Origin: Streptomyces lunaelactis
GTDB lineage: Bacteria > Actinomycetota > Actinomycetes > Streptomycetales > Streptomycetaceae
Reading direction: 5' to 3'
DNA: 64,000 nucleotides
Assembly: GCF_003054555.1 (NCBI RefSeq)
Contig: NZ_CP026304.1
Location: forward strand, 4,588,001-4,652,000
Below, one piece after another: positions 30,373-41,685 of the stretch. The notes beneath the pieces are model-generated. The model was not told the origin of the DNA. It saw nothing but the letters and a program-made list of their open reading frames with translations, and made no database searches. The position numbers and the translations under genes were made by a program. Positions within the stretch are counted from its first letter, which is position 1, and every line of letters starts with the position of its first letter.

Positions 30373-30948
30373 GTGCTTCTCTCAGACAAGGACATCCGGG
30401 CCGAGATCGACGCCGGACGGGTGCGCATCGACCCGTACGACGAATCCATGGTGCAGCCCTCGAGCATCGATGTGCGGCTGGACCGCTACTTCAGGGTGTT
30501 CGAGAACCACCGCTATCCGCACATCGATCCGGCTGTCGAGCAGGCGGATCTGACGCGCAAGGTCGAGCCGGAGGGCGACGAGCCGTTCATCCTGCACCCC
30601 GGGGAGTTCGTCCTGGCCTCGACGTACGAGGTCATCTCGCTGCCGGACGATCTCGCCTCGCGACTGGAGGGCAAGTCCAGTCTGGGGCGGCTTGGGCTGG
30701 TCACGCACTCGACCGCCGGCTTCATCGATCCCGGCTTCTCGGGTCACGTCACCCTCGAGCTGTCGAATCTCGCGACGCTCCCCATCAAGCTCTGGCCGGG
30801 GATGAAGATCGGTCAGCTCTGCATGTTCCGGCTGAGCACTCCGGCCGAATTCCCGTACGGGAGCGAGCGGTACGGCTCCCGCTACCAGGGGCAGCGCGGG
30901 CCCACGGCCTCGCGGTCGTTCATGAACTTCCATCGGACGCAGGTGTGA
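30373..30948 (+). CDS. dcd: dCTP deaminase
   Basis: A 191-residue enzyme from GTG 30373. It has the trimeric dUTPase-fold motifs: [52 protein letters not shown] (catalytic Ser/Arg region), [18 protein letters not shown] and [10 protein letters not shown], plus a C-terminal GQRGPTASR loop that closes over the triphosphate. It deaminates dCTP to dUTP for thymidylate synthesis. Length and motifs are those of the normal enzyme. The phosphoribosyltransferase gene follows after four bases. Confidence 0.95.
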   Translation: MLLSDKDIRAEIDAGRVRIDPYDESMVQPSSIDVRLDRYFRVFENHRYPHIDPAVEQADLTRKVEPEGDEPFILHPGEFVLASTYEVISLPDDLASRLEGKSSLGRLGLVTHSTAGFIDPGFSGHVTLELSNLATLPIKLWPGMKIGQLCMFRLSTPAEFPYGSERYGSRYQGQRGPTASRSFMNFHRTQV

Positions 30949-30952
30949 GCAG

Positions 30953-31450
30953 ATGAGCGGTGTGCGGGAGAACCTGACGTACGAGAAGTTCGGCGGCGCG
31001 ATCCGCGACCTCGCGCAGAGCATCGCGGACGACGGCTACGAGCCCGACGTCGTGCTCAGCATCGCCAGGGGCGGGGTCTTCGTTGCCGGTGGGCTGGCGT
31101 ACGCACTCGACTGCAAGAACATCCATCTCGTGAACGTGGAGTTCTACACGGGCGTCGGGACCACCTTGGCGATGCCGGTCATGCTCGCACCGGTGCCCAA
31201 CGCCATCGACTTCTCCGACAAGAAGGTCCTCATCGCCGACGACGTCGCCGACACCGGCAAGACGCTGAAGCTGGTGCACGACTTCTGTGTCGATCATGTC
31301 GCCGAGGTGCGCAGCGCCGTCATCTACGAGAAGTCGCACTCGCTGGTCAAGTGCGAGTACGTGTGGAAGCGCACCGATGAGTGGATCAACTTCCCCTGGA
31401 GCGTTGAGAAGCCCGTCGTACAGCGGAGCGGGCAGGTCCTGGACGCTTGA
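30953..31450 (+). CDS. Phosphoribosyltransferase
   Basis: A 165-residue type I PRTase. The PRPP loop is KVLIADDVADTGKTLKLVHD and the PP loop is VVLSIARGGVFVAGGLAYAL. The hood region FYTGVGTTLAMPVMLAPVPN differs from adenine and hypoxanthine enzymes and is like the small purine/xanthine-type PRTases of actinobacteria and archaea. The substrate is not certain. Joined to dcd by a four-base gap, it fits nucleotide salvage. Confidence 0.88.
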   Translation: MSGVRENLTYEKFGGAIRDLAQSIADDGYEPDVVLSIARGGVFVAGGLAYALDCKNIHLVNVEFYTGVGTTLAMPVMLAPVPNAIDFSDKKVLIADDVADTGKTLKLVHDFCVDHVAEVRSAVIYEKSHSLVKCEYVWKRTDEWINFPWSVEKPVVQRSGQVLDA

Positions 31451-31472
31451 CCTGACCTGCGAAGAGACGTGA

Positions 31473-31503
31473 GAGGGCCCCTGCCGACGCGGCAGGGGCC
31501 CTC
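31473..31503. terminator. Bidirectional terminator
   Basis: A perfect 14-bp stem, GAGGGCCCCTGCCG with CGGCAGGGGCCCTC, and a 3-base loop, between convergent genes. Confidence 0.9.
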
Positions 31504-31520
31504 CTCGGCGTCCGTACGGG

Positions 31521-32411
31521 TCAGATCGTGCCCAGCTTGATGATCGACAGCAGCGCGATCAGCTGGATCGCCGACGCCCCCAGCGCCTTCGGCCACGGCA
31601 GATCGTGCGACTTGCTCACCATCGAGGTGAACAGCGCGCCCGCCGCCAGCCAGGTCGCCCAGCCCAGGACCTGGACCAGGGAGTTCTCGCCGCCCAGGAA
31701 GAGGGCGAAGACCAGGCGCGGGGCGTCCGTGATCGACATGATCAGCATGGAGAGGCCGACCGTCGGCTGCCAGGCGCCGTCGCCGCCCAGCTGACGGGCG
31801 AGGGTGTGGGTCACCGCGCCCAGGATCAGACCGCCGATGACGAACGCGACCCCCGTCGTCAGTACGTACGGGATCGCCGAGGAGATCGTCGCGTTGATGG
31901 TCTCCTCGCGCGCCTTGTCGAAGCCGAACAGCGCGAGCAGGCCGTAGAGGAACGTGACGATCAGCGCGGGGCCCCACACCGGGTAGTCGCGCATCTGCCA
32001 GAACGTCGGGCCCGGGCGCAGCACGATGCCTCTCAGCAACTGCTTCCAGGGCAGTCGCGGGCCGCTGGGGGCCGCGGGGGTGGCGCCCGCGCGGTAGGTC
32101 GCGCCGTCGCCGTACGGGTCCTCGTTCACGCTGAACGCCTGGGTGTGGCCAGGGTTGTTGGCGTACGGGTCGCCGTGCGGGGGCTGTTGGTACGGGTCGC
32201 CGAAGTACTCCGGCTCGCCGTACGGGCCCTGGGGCCGCTGCTGATGACCGCCGCCGGCCTGGGGCCACTGGGGCGGCTGCTGATGCTGTTGCGCATGCGG
32301 CGGCCCCGCATGGCCGCCCCCGGCCCCGTAGGGCGGCGGCGGTGCCTGCTGCGGTTGTTGCTGCTGCCTGCCGCGGTTGTCCCGGCCGCGTCCGATCCTG
32401 AATCCAGCCAC
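31521..32411 (-). CDS. Yip1-family membrane protein
   Basis: A 296-residue protein. The first 125 residues are a low-complexity Gln/Pro/Gly tail (QQQQPQQAPPPPYG and similar) likely to be cytoplasmic and disordered. Five predicted membrane helices follow (ALIVTFLYGLLALFGF, VLTTGVAFVIGGLILG, GLSMLIMSITDAPRLVFALF, WATWLAAGALFTSMV, AIQLIALLSIIKLG), matching the Yip1 domain pattern. The job is unknown; Streptomyces homologues are widely conserved. It converges on the phosphoribosyltransferase gene across a shared terminator. Confidence 0.85.
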   Translation of the reverse strand: MAGFRIGRGRDNRGRQQQQPQQAPPPPYGAGGGHAGPPHAQQHQQPPQWPQAGGGHQQRPQGPYGEPEYFGDPYQQPPHGDPYANNPGHTQAFSVNEDPYGDGATYRAGATPAAPSGPRLPWKQLLRGIVLRPGPTFWQMRDYPVWGPALIVTFLYGLLALFGFDKAREETINATISSAIPYVLTTGVAFVIGGLILGAVTHTLARQLGGDGAWQPTVGLSMLIMSITDAPRLVFALFLGGENSLVQVLGWATWLAAGALFTSMVSKSHDLPWPKALGASAIQLIALLSIIKLGTI

Positions 32412-32599
32412 GTAATCGAACGTACCTGGTCCTGATCAGCCGGGTGGGAGGGGAGCGGGAACGCACCCGGCTTTGCTGCTGAGCTGTGACATCCCCTAGG
32501 GGAATCCCGGGGGGGAGGGGGGCCGGCCGGGTGTGCTCCACCGTCGTCCCCACGGGCGGCGTGAAGGCCGGTGCCGCGGGCGTCCGCGACCGGCACACA

Positions 32600-32640
32600 G
32601 AAGCGGCCGGGTCTGCCCCCGAGGCAGATCCGGCCGCTTC
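32600..32640. terminator. Terminator downstream of the Fe-S reductase gene
   Basis: Arms GAAGCGGCCGG and CCGGCCGCTTC with inner GTCTGCC/GGCAGA pairing, in the space between the Fe-S gene and the Yip1 gene. Confidence 0.85.
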
Positions 32641-32670
32641 CGCGTTACGTAGGAACTACGTCACCGACGA

Positions 32671-34941
32671 CTACGTCACCGGCTCCGGCTCCGGCGCGTC
32701 CTCGGACTCCTCGGACGGGGCCGGGTCGGCCGGCGGCGTCCTCACCGAGTCGAGCAGCAGCTGCGCCACGTCCACGACCTGGATCGACTCCTTGGCCTTG
32801 CCGTCGTTCTTCTTGCCGTTCACGGAGTCCGTGAGCATCACGAGGCAGAACGGGCACGCCGTCGACACGATGTCCGGGTTCAGCGAAAGAGCCTCGTCGA
32901 CACGCTCGTTGTTGATGCGCTTGCCGATCCGCTCCTCCATCCACATCCGCGCGCCACCGGCGCCGCAGCAGAAGCCGCGTTCCTTGTGGCGGTGCATCTC
33001 CTGCTGCCGCAGCCCCGGCACGGCCGACATGATCTCGCGCGGCGGCGTGTAGATCTTGTTGTGACGGCCCAGGTAGCAGGGGTCGTGATACGTGATCAGA
33101 CCCTCGACCGGCGTCACCGGGATCAACTTGCCCTCGTCGATGAGGTGCTGCAGCAGCTGCGTGTGGTGGATGACCTCGAACTCGCCGCCCAGCTGCGGGT
33201 ACTCGTTCGCGATCGTGTTGAAGCAGTGCGGGCAGGTCGCGACGATCTTCTTCGACGACGTGGGCTTCTTCGTCGACGGGTCTTCGTCGTCCTCGCCGTA
33301 CGCCATGTTCAGCATGGCCACGTTCTCCTGGCCGAGCTGCTGGAACAGCGGCTCGTTGCCAAGGCGGCGGGCCGAGTCGCCCGTGCACTTCTCGTCGCCG
33401 CCCATGATCGCGAACTTCACGCCCGCGATGTGCAGCAGTTCGGCGAAGGCCTTGGTGGTCTTCTTCGCCCGGTCCTCCAGCGCGCCCGCGCAGCCGACCC
33501 AGTACAGATAGTCGACCTCGGACAGATCCTCGATGTCCTTGCCGACGACCGGGACCTCGAAGTCGACCTCCTTGGTCCACTCCACGCGCTGCTTCTTGGC
33601 GAGACCCCAGGGGTTGCCCTTCTTCTCCAGGTTCTTGAGCATCGTGCCCGCCTCGGACGGGAACGCGGACTCGATCATTACCTGGTAGCGGCGCATGTCG
33701 ACGATGTGGTCGATGTGCTCGATGTCGACGGGGCACTGCTCGACGCACGCACCGCAGGTGGTGCAGGACCACAGCACGTCCGGGTCGATGACGCCGTTCT
33801 CTTCGAGCGTCCCGATCAGCGGGCGCTCGGCCTCCGCCAGAGCCGCGGCCGGCACACCGGCCAGCTGCTCCTCGGAGGCCTTCTCGTTGCCCTCCATGTC
33901 CTTGCCGCCGCCGGCCAGCAGATACGGGGCCTTGGCGTGCGCGTGGTCGCGCAGCGACATGATCAGGAGCTTGGGCGAGAGCGGCTTTCCGGTGTTCCAG
34001 GCGGGGCACTGCGACTGGCAGCGGCCGCACTCCGTACACGTGGAGAAGTCGAGGATGCCCTTCCAGGAGAACTGCTCGACCTGGGAGACGCCGAAGACAT
34101 CGTCCTCGCCCGGGTCCTCGAAGTCGATCTCCTTGCCGCCGCTCGTCATCGGCAGCAGCGCGCCGAGCGCGGTCGAGCCGTCGGCGTTCCGCTTGAACCA
34201 GATGTTCGGGAAGCCGAGGAAGCGGTGCCAGGCGACACCCATGTTGGTGTTGAGCGAGACCGTGATCATCCAGATCAGCGAGGTGCCGATCTTGATCATC
34301 GCGGTGAAGTAGATGAGGTTCTGGAGGGTCCCGAGGCCGAGCCCCTCGAAGGCGAGGACCAGGGGGTACGAGACGAAGTACGCGGGCTCGTAGCCCTCGA
34401 CGTGGTGGATCGCGCCCTCGAGCCCGCGCAGGGTCAGGATCGCCAGGCCGATGGTGAGGATGACGTACTCGACGAAGTACGCCTGCCAGGCCTTGGAGCC
34501 CGCGAAGCGCGACTTGCGGCCGGCCCGGGACGGCAGGTTCAGCAGCCGGATCGCCATCAGGATGACGATGCCGACGACGGTCATCAGCCCGATGAACTCG
34601 ATGTACAGCTCGAAGGGCAGCCAGCCGCCGATGATCGGCAGCACCCAGTCGGCCTCGAAGAGCTGGCCGTACGCCTGCAGGAGGGTCGGCGGCAGGGTGA
34701 GGAAGCCGATCGCGACGAACCAGTGGGCGAAGCCCACGATCCCCCACCGGTTCATCCGGGTGTGGCCGAGGAACTCCTTGACCAGGGTGATCGTGCGCTG
34801 CTTCGGATCGTCGGTGCGACTGCCTGCCGGTACCGGCTGACCGAGCTTCACGAAGCGGTAGATCTGCGCGACGGCTCGGGCGATGAGCGCAACGCCGACC
34901 ACGGTCAGGACCAGCGACACGATGATCGCGGCGAGTTGCAT
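32671..34941 (-). CDS. Membrane-bound Fe-S reductase with heterodisulfide-reductase-like CCG domains
   Basis: A 756-residue protein. The first 270 residues hold several membrane helices of the nitrate-reductase-gamma type (IIVSLVLTVVGVALIARAVA, FAHWFVAIGFLTLPPTLLQA). Two [4Fe-4S] ferredoxin motifs follow, CTECGRCQSQCP at about 300 and CTTCGACVEQCP at about 393. Two CCG domains follow, with CPHCFNTIANEYP near 567 and CCGAGGARMW near 658. This architecture is widely conserved in actinobacteria, next to dnaK in several, and probably moves electrons between menaquinone and a soluble partner. The last 30 residues are acidic and Pro-rich. It is preceded by a sugar transferase gene on the same strand. 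Confidence 0.9.
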   Translation of the reverse strand: MQLAAIIVSLVLTVVGVALIARAVAQIYRFVKLGQPVPAGSRTDDPKQRTITLVKEFLGHTRMNRWGIVGFAHWFVAIGFLTLPPTLLQAYGQLFEADWVLPIIGGWLPFELYIEFIGLMTVVGIVILMAIRLLNLPSRAGRKSRFAGSKAWQAYFVEYVILTIGLAILTLRGLEGAIHHVEGYEPAYFVSYPLVLAFEGLGLGTLQNLIYFTAMIKIGTSLIWMITVSLNTNMGVAWHRFLGFPNIWFKRNADGSTALGALLPMTSGGKEIDFEDPGEDDVFGVSQVEQFSWKGILDFSTCTECGRCQSQCPAWNTGKPLSPKLLIMSLRDHAHAKAPYLLAGGGKDMEGNEKASEEQLAGVPAAALAEAERPLIGTLEENGVIDPDVLWSCTTCGACVEQCPVDIEHIDHIVDMRRYQVMIESAFPSEAGTMLKNLEKKGNPWGLAKKQRVEWTKEVDFEVPVVGKDIEDLSEVDYLYWVGCAGALEDRAKKTTKAFAELLHIAGVKFAIMGGDEKCTGDSARRLGNEPLFQQLGQENVAMLNMAYGEDDEDPSTKKPTSSKKIVATCPHCFNTIANEYPQLGGEFEVIHHTQLLQHLIDEGKLIPVTPVEGLITYHDPCYLGRHNKIYTPPREIMSAVPGLRQQEMHRHKERGFCCGAGGARMWMEERIGKRINNERVDEALSLNPDIVSTACPFCLVMLTDSVNGKKNDGKAKESIQVVDVAQLLLDSVRTPPADPAPSEESEDAPEPEPVT

Positions 34942-35069
34942 TTCGGGGCTCCTCGGGCCTGCGAGGTGGGAATCAGCGACTTCTACTAAGCGGTAACTTA
35001 TTCAGTCCGTGCTGAGAGTACCCACTTATTCCGCCGCACTGTAGCCGCGCACGCGGTGATCTGTGTCGC

Positions 35070-35630
35070 TCAGGCAAGCCTGACCGGCGCACCCGCGGGC
35101 ACCGGACGGCGTCCGGCAACGGCCGCCGGGAGGGTGCGGGCGAGGATCAGCAGGTCCAGTCCCAGCCAATACTGCTCCACATAGTGCAGATCGAGCACGG
35201 CCATCTCCTCCCAGGGGAGCTCGGAGCGGCCGCTGATCTGCCAGAGTCCGGTGATGCCGGGGCGTACGCCGAGGCGGGCGCGGCCCGCGCCGGTGGCCGG
35301 CTCCGAGTCCTCGGGCGCCAGCGGCCGCGGTCCGACCAGCGACATCTCGCCGCGTAGCACGTTGATCAGCTGGGGCAGCTCGTCGAGGAAGTGGCGGCGG
35401 AGCGGTCGTCCCACGGGGGTGTCACGGGTGTCGTCGACCTGATCGTTCCGCCGCGTACGGAACGTCAGCATCGCAAACGGCCGGCCGCCGAGCCCGGTCC
35501 GGTCCCGGCGGGTCAGGACCGGGCCCGGCGAGGTCACAGCGACCGCCGCGGCGAGGGCCAGCAGTGCGGGGAGCAGGAGCAGCAGCAGGATCAGACTGCC
35601 CGTCAGGTCGACGGCTCGCTTTGCAGGCAT
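35070..35630 (-). CDS. Bacterial sugar transferase (undecaprenyl-phosphate sugar-1-P transferase type)
   Basis: A 186-residue protein with one N-terminal membrane helix (GSLILLLLLLPALLALAAAV) and the core of the sugar-transferase family: PGPVLTRRDRTGLGGRPFAM, PLRRHFLDELPQLINVLRGE, MSLVGPRPLAPED and the end block GITGLWQISGRSELPW. It transfers a hexose-1-phosphate from UDP-sugar to undecaprenyl phosphate at the start of exopolysaccharide synthesis. It is short because it lacks the N-terminal multi-helix part of WbaP proteins. No other polysaccharide genes lie nearby. Confidence 0.9.
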   Translation of the reverse strand: MPAKRAVDLTGSLILLLLLLPALLALAAAVAVTSPGPVLTRRDRTGLGGRPFAMLTFRTRRNDQVDDTRDTPVGRPLRRHFLDELPQLINVLRGEMSLVGPRPLAPEDSEPATGAGRARLGVRPGITGLWQISGRSELPWEEMAVLDLHYVEQYWLGLDLLILARTLPAAVAGRRPVPAGAPVRLA

Positions 35631-35800
35631 GGTGCGCGCCCTTCATCACGATTGACAGTTATCAGCCGCTTTTTGCGGCTATGACTCTCGCAGATGAAGG
35701 TCATGCGAACCGGTGCGCCACGCGCGCGGTCGCCGAGAACCCCAACAGGCCCCCGGCGGAGCCCGGGTGCGGCAAGGGTGCACGTAAGCGCGGGATAAAA

Positions 35801-35821
35801 GTTGAGTGGGGGCGACTCAGG
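35801..35821. promoter_or_regulatory. HAIR element 1 (HspR site) upstream of dnaK
   Basis: GTTGAGT, seven bases, ACTCAGG: two mismatches from the HspR consensus CTTGAGT-N7-ACTCAAG. Confidence 0.7.
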
Positions 35822-35825
35822 TCTG

Positions 35826-38388
<2,563 letters not shown>

Positions 38389-38418
38389 CGCCATGATCGT
38401 CCGAGAGGAGGGACGTCG

Positions 38419-39606
38419 ATGAGTACGAAGGACTTCGTCGAGAAGGACTACTACAAGGTTCTCGGCGTCCCGAAGGACGCCACCGAGGCCGAGATCAAGA
38501 AGGCGTACCGGAAGCTCGCTCGCGAGTTCCACCCGGACGCCAACAAGGGTGACGCCAAGGCCGAGGAGCGCTTCAAGGAGATCTCCGAGGCCAACGACAT
38601 CCTCGGCGACCCCAAGCGGCGCAAGGAGTACGACGAGGCGCGCTCGCTCTTCGGCAACGGCGGCTTCCGGGCGGGTCCCGGCGGCCCCGGTGGCTCCTTC
38701 AACTTCGACCTGGGCGACCTCTTCGGGGGTGCCCAGGGCGGACCGCAGGGTGGCGGCGCCGGAGGCTTCGGCGGCGGTCTCGGCGATGTGTTCGGCGGCC
38801 TGTTCAACCGCGGCGCCGCCGGCACCGGTACGCGTACGCAGCCGCGCCGCGGCCAGGACATCGAGTCCGAGGTGACGCTCAGCTTCACCGAGGCGGTCGA
38901 CGGAGCCACGGTCCCGCTGCGGATGTCCAGCCAGGCGCCCTGCAAGGCGTGTGCGGGCACCGGCGACAAGAACGGCACGCCCAGGGTCTGCCCGACCTGT
39001 GTCGGCACCGGCCAGGTCTCGCGCGGCGGCAGCGGCTCCTTCTCGCTCACCGACCCGTGCGTGGACTGCAAGGGCCGTGGGCTGATCGCGCAGGACCCCT
39101 GCGAGGTCTGCAAGGGGAGCGGGCGCGCCCGCTCCTCGCGCACCATGCAGGTCCGTATCCCCGCCGGCGTCTTTGACGACCAGCGGATCCGGCTGCGCGG
39201 CAAGGGCGCTCCCGGTGAACGGGGCGGCCCGGCCGGCGACTTGTACGTCGTCGTGCATGTCGGCGCCCACCCCGTCTTCGGCCGCAAGGGCGACAACCTC
39301 ACGGTCACCGTGCCCGTCACATACACGGAGGCGGCGCTCGGCGGCGAGGTGAAGGTGCCGACCCTCGGCGGTTCCCCTGTCACGCTGAAGCTGCCCGCGG
39401 GGACACCCAACGGCCGTACGATGCGTGCCCGCGGCAAGGGCGCTGTCCGCAAGGACGGCTCCCGCGGCGACCTGTTGGTCACCGTCGAGGTCGTGGTCCC
39501 CAAGGAGCTGAGCGACAAGGCGAAGGAAGCGCTGGAGGCCTACCGCGAAGCCACCGCGGCGGATGACCCGCGGGCCGAGCTGTTCCAGGCCGCGAAGGGA
39601 GCATGA
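38419..39606 (+). CDS. dnaJ: Chaperone DnaJ
   Basis: A 395-residue Hsp40 with J domain (DYYKVLGVPKDATEAEIKKA, HPD in FHPDANKG), Gly/Phe-rich linker (residues 75-135), four CxxCxGxG-type zinc repeats (CKACAGTGDK, CPTCVGTG, CVDCKGRG, CEVCKGSG) and the C-terminal substrate domain (GVFDDQRIRLRGKGAPGERG). It stimulates DnaK ATPase. It starts 30 bases after grpE, behind GAGAGGAGGGACG. This is the zinc-finger DnaJ1 type found in the hspR operon of Streptomyces. Confidence 0.97.
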   Translation: MSTKDFVEKDYYKVLGVPKDATEAEIKKAYRKLAREFHPDANKGDAKAEERFKEISEANDILGDPKRRKEYDEARSLFGNGGFRAGPGGPGGSFNFDLGDLFGGAQGGPQGGGAGGFGGGLGDVFGGLFNRGAAGTGTRTQPRRGQDIESEVTLSFTEAVDGATVPLRMSSQAPCKACAGTGDKNGTPRVCPTCVGTGQVSRGGSGSFSLTDPCVDCKGRGLIAQDPCEVCKGSGRARSSRTMQVRIPAGVFDDQRIRLRGKGAPGERGGPAGDLYVVVHVGAHPVFGRKGDNLTVTVPVTYTEAALGGEVKVPTLGGSPVTLKLPAGTPNGRTMRARGKGAVRKDGSRGDLLVTVEVVVPKELSDKAKEALEAYREATAADDPRAELFQAAKGA

Positions 39607-39607
39607 G

Positions 39608-40051
39608 ATGGACGGACGCCGTCGCAATCCCTACGAACTGACCGAAGAGTCGCCGGTGTACGTCATCTCGGTGGCGGCGCAGCTCTCGGGCCTGCATCCG
39701 CAGACCCTTCGTCAGTACGACCGGCTCGGTCTGGTCTCCCCGGACCGCACCGCGGGCCGGGGCCGGCGCTACTCCGCCCGCGACATCGAACTGCTGCGCA
39801 CCGTCCAGCAGTTGTCGCAGGACGAGGGCATCAACCTGGCCGGCATCAAGCGCATCATCGAACTGGAGAACCAGGTCGCGGCGCTCCAGCAGCGGGTCGC
39901 CGAGCTGTCGACGGCCGTCGAGGGCGCGGCGGCGGCGATGCAGCAGCGCGAAGCCCAGGTGCACGCCTCCTACCGGCGCGATCTCGTGCCGTACCAGGAT
40001 GCGCAGCAGGCGAGCGCGCTGGTGGTCTGGCGCCCCAAGCGGCCTGAGTAG
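39608..40051 (+). CDS. hspR: Heat-shock repressor HspR (MerR family)
   Basis: A 147-residue MerR-type regulator from ATG 39608, one base after the dnaJ stop. The N-terminal HTH (VYVISVAAQLSGLHPQTLRQ, YDRLGLVSPDRTAGRGRRYS) is followed by a coiled coil (IELENQVAALQQRVAELST). It binds HAIR repeats and needs DnaK as co-repressor. HAIR sites occur here upstream of dnaK (two) and clpB (one), giving a closed feedback loop. Confidence 0.96.
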   Translation: MDGRRRNPYELTEESPVYVISVAAQLSGLHPQTLRQYDRLGLVSPDRTAGRGRRYSARDIELLRTVQQLSQDEGINLAGIKRIIELENQVAALQQRVAELSTAVEGAAAAMQQREAQVHASYRRDLVPYQDAQQASALVVWRPKRPE

Positions 40052-40068
40052 GACAAGAGTTGTACGGC

Positions 40069-40107
40069 CGAAGGGGCGGGAGAGCGAGTCGCTCTCCCGC
40101 CCCTTCG
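40069..40107. terminator. Strong hairpin terminator after hspR
   Basis: A stem of about 18 bp (CGAAGGGGCGGGAGAGCGA with its complement) around a minimal GT loop, between hspR and the convergent LuxR-type gene. Confidence 0.92.
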
Positions 40108-40308
40108 GCGTATGCGGCTCGCGGCCCGGCCGAGGACCGGTCAGCCTCAGGAGAGGATGAGGGTGGCCTGGACACGCTCCGGTTCGCCGCGTTCGCGCTC
40201 GCACAGCCGCGCCGGGCGTCACGGCGCGGCGGGACCGTCGGCCGGCGCACCGGCGGCACGGGTCCGGGGCGCGCGCCGGCGGGTCGGCGGACGCCGGGGC
40301 GCTCGCGG

Positions 40309-41292
40309 TCAGCCCTCGTGCTCCAGAATCCCCGACTGCGCGATGAGATAGCCGAGTTGGGTGCGGCTGCCGCTGCCCAGCGCCGAGCCCAGCTTGGCGA
40401 TGTGTGCGCGGCAGGTGCGGACGTTCATCCCCAGGCGCCGGGCGATGGCCTCGTCGACATGGCCCTCGACCAGCAGTTTGGCGATCGAGCGCTGGACGCC
40501 CGTGACGCCGTCCAGCTGGGGCCCGTACGAGACCTGTTCCTCCCACGGGATGCCGTGCAGCCAGAACTGCTCGAAGACGCCGACGAGATACTCGACGATG
40601 CCTTTGTGCCGTAGCTCAAGTGCCGAGAGGCGATCGCTACTTGCCGGTATGAAGGCCACTTTCCGGTCGACAATGATCAGGCGGTCGATGATCTCCTCGA
40701 GCGTCCGCACCTCGACCCCGGCCGGACCTACCGCCTCCATGTAGGACAAAGTCGCCGGGTGGTGGCGGGCCGTGTGCTGGTAGAGGGTGCGCATCCGTAC
40801 GCCGCGGTGGATGAGCGGCTCCACGCGGCGCAGCGCCTTCTCCAGGATGTGCGGCTGTCGCCCACTGCCGGGCTGGACCGTGAGAAGCTCCTCGGTGCAG
40901 TCTGCGGTGACCTGGTCGAGGGTTGTGTTGATGCGGTTGAGACCCTCGAGGACGGTGATCCCTTGTGGGACGGTGGAGTTCTGAGCGCTGAACGCCATGA
41001 ATGGCTCAAGAGCGTCGGTCAGAGCGACAGTTCGGCGTCGGCGCTCTTGGATCTCCCGCTCAATGGGGTGTATCAGCTGTGTCAGCGCAGTGGTCGGCGG
41101 AACCGGGCGGAGCCACTGAGCGTCGTCGGGATCCGGGTGCAGCAGGGCGAGATCGAAGAGGCAGGGTGTGGATTCCGCCTCTGACCGGGCTATTCGCCCG
41201 GTCCGCAGAGCGGTGATGTAGAGAACCTTCCCCGCTTCGCACAGCTCGCCGTCTGCATGAGGGTGTCCCGTTTCACCCTCTCTTGATGGCAT
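40309..41292 (-). CDS. LuxR-type regulator with TrmB-like middle, next to the repeat-peptide gene
   Basis: A 327-residue regulator. ATG 41292 is chosen because GAGGGGG stands six bases before it; the longer frames upstream lack a site. The N terminus has a helical region (CEAGKVLYITALRTGRIARS) and LTQLIHPIEREIQERRRRTV. The middle (LEKALRRVEPLIHRGVRMRT, VRTLEEIIDRLIIVDRKVAF) resembles TrmB/PLD-like sensor domains of Streptomyces regulators. The C terminus is a LuxR HTH (VQRSIAKLLVEGHVDEAIAR, RLGMNVRTCRAHIAKLGSAL). It is divergent from the GEPSWG peptide gene across 126 bases and is the obvious candidate for its regulator or receptor. Confidence 0.82.
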   Translation of the reverse strand: MPSREGETGHPHADGELCEAGKVLYITALRTGRIARSEAESTPCLFDLALLHPDPDDAQWLRPVPPTTALTQLIHPIEREIQERRRRTVALTDALEPFMAFSAQNSTVPQGITVLEGLNRINTTLDQVTADCTEELLTVQPGSGRQPHILEKALRRVEPLIHRGVRMRTLYQHTARHHPATLSYMEAVGPAGVEVRTLEEIIDRLIIVDRKVAFIPASSDRLSALELRHKGIVEYLVGVFEQFWLHGIPWEEQVSYGPQLDGVTGVQRSIAKLLVEGHVDEAIARRLGMNVRTCRAHIAKLGSALGSGSRTQLGYLIAQSGILEHEG

Positions 41293-41418
41293 ATGTACCC
41301 CCTCAGGCTCCTGCATTACAGGAACATGATGCCTGCCGTCGCTGGTGCAAGCGTTCGGAGTGAGACATCGTCTTATGCGCGGGGGAGGAGGAATGATCAA
41401 TAGAGGTGGAGATCACCC

Positions 41419-41685
41419 ATGTCTAGGACGCTTCGTGCTCTTTGTGCTCTTGCCATAGCGGCGGCCGCGCTCGGTGCGGTGGCCTCCGGTGAGCCCTCCT
41501 GGGGTAGCTCTCCCGCCCACGCGGTGACGGCGACCCCCGGCGAGCCTTCGTGGGGCGTTGCTCCCGCGCACGTTGTGGCGGGTAAGCCCGGTGAGCCTTC
41601 GTGGGGCGTTGCTCCCGCGGACGTTGTGGCGGGTAAGTCCGGTGAGCCCTCTTGGGGTGTCGCTCCGGCCCGCACTGACGCATGA
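41419..41685 (+). CDS. Secreted peptide precursor with four GEPSWG repeats
   Basis: An 88-residue protein from ATG 41419 behind GGTGGAG. Residues 1-22 are a signal peptide (basic SRTLR, hydrophobic ALCALAIAAAALGA, cleavage after AVA). The rest consists of four copies of GEPSWG at residues 24, 41, 58 and 75, exactly 17 residues apart. Each is followed by V/S-A/S-PA, and two spacers read VVAGK. The 51-base unit is also repeated in DNA. After signal cleavage the chain could be cut into short GEPSWG peptides, as in pheromone or modified-peptide precursors. Its stop overlaps the start of the Rieske-like gene. I know no described family with this pattern. Confidence 0.75.
   Translation: MSRTLRALCALAIAAAALGAVASGEPSWGSSPAHAVTATPGEPSWGVAPAHVVAGKPGEPSWGVAPADVVAGKSGEPSWGVAPARTDA

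Noticed and set aside
32645..34747. A 700-codon frame overlapping the Fe-S reductase gene
   Set aside because: It is a Arg/Gly/Pro-rich shadow frame, while the overlapping frame has all Fe-S motifs and codon bias.
41485..41685. The 51-bp DNA repeat in the peptide gene as a non-coding satellite
   Set aside because: The frame is open throughout, with a ribosome site and signal peptide, and third-base changes between copies keep the GEPSWG residues.
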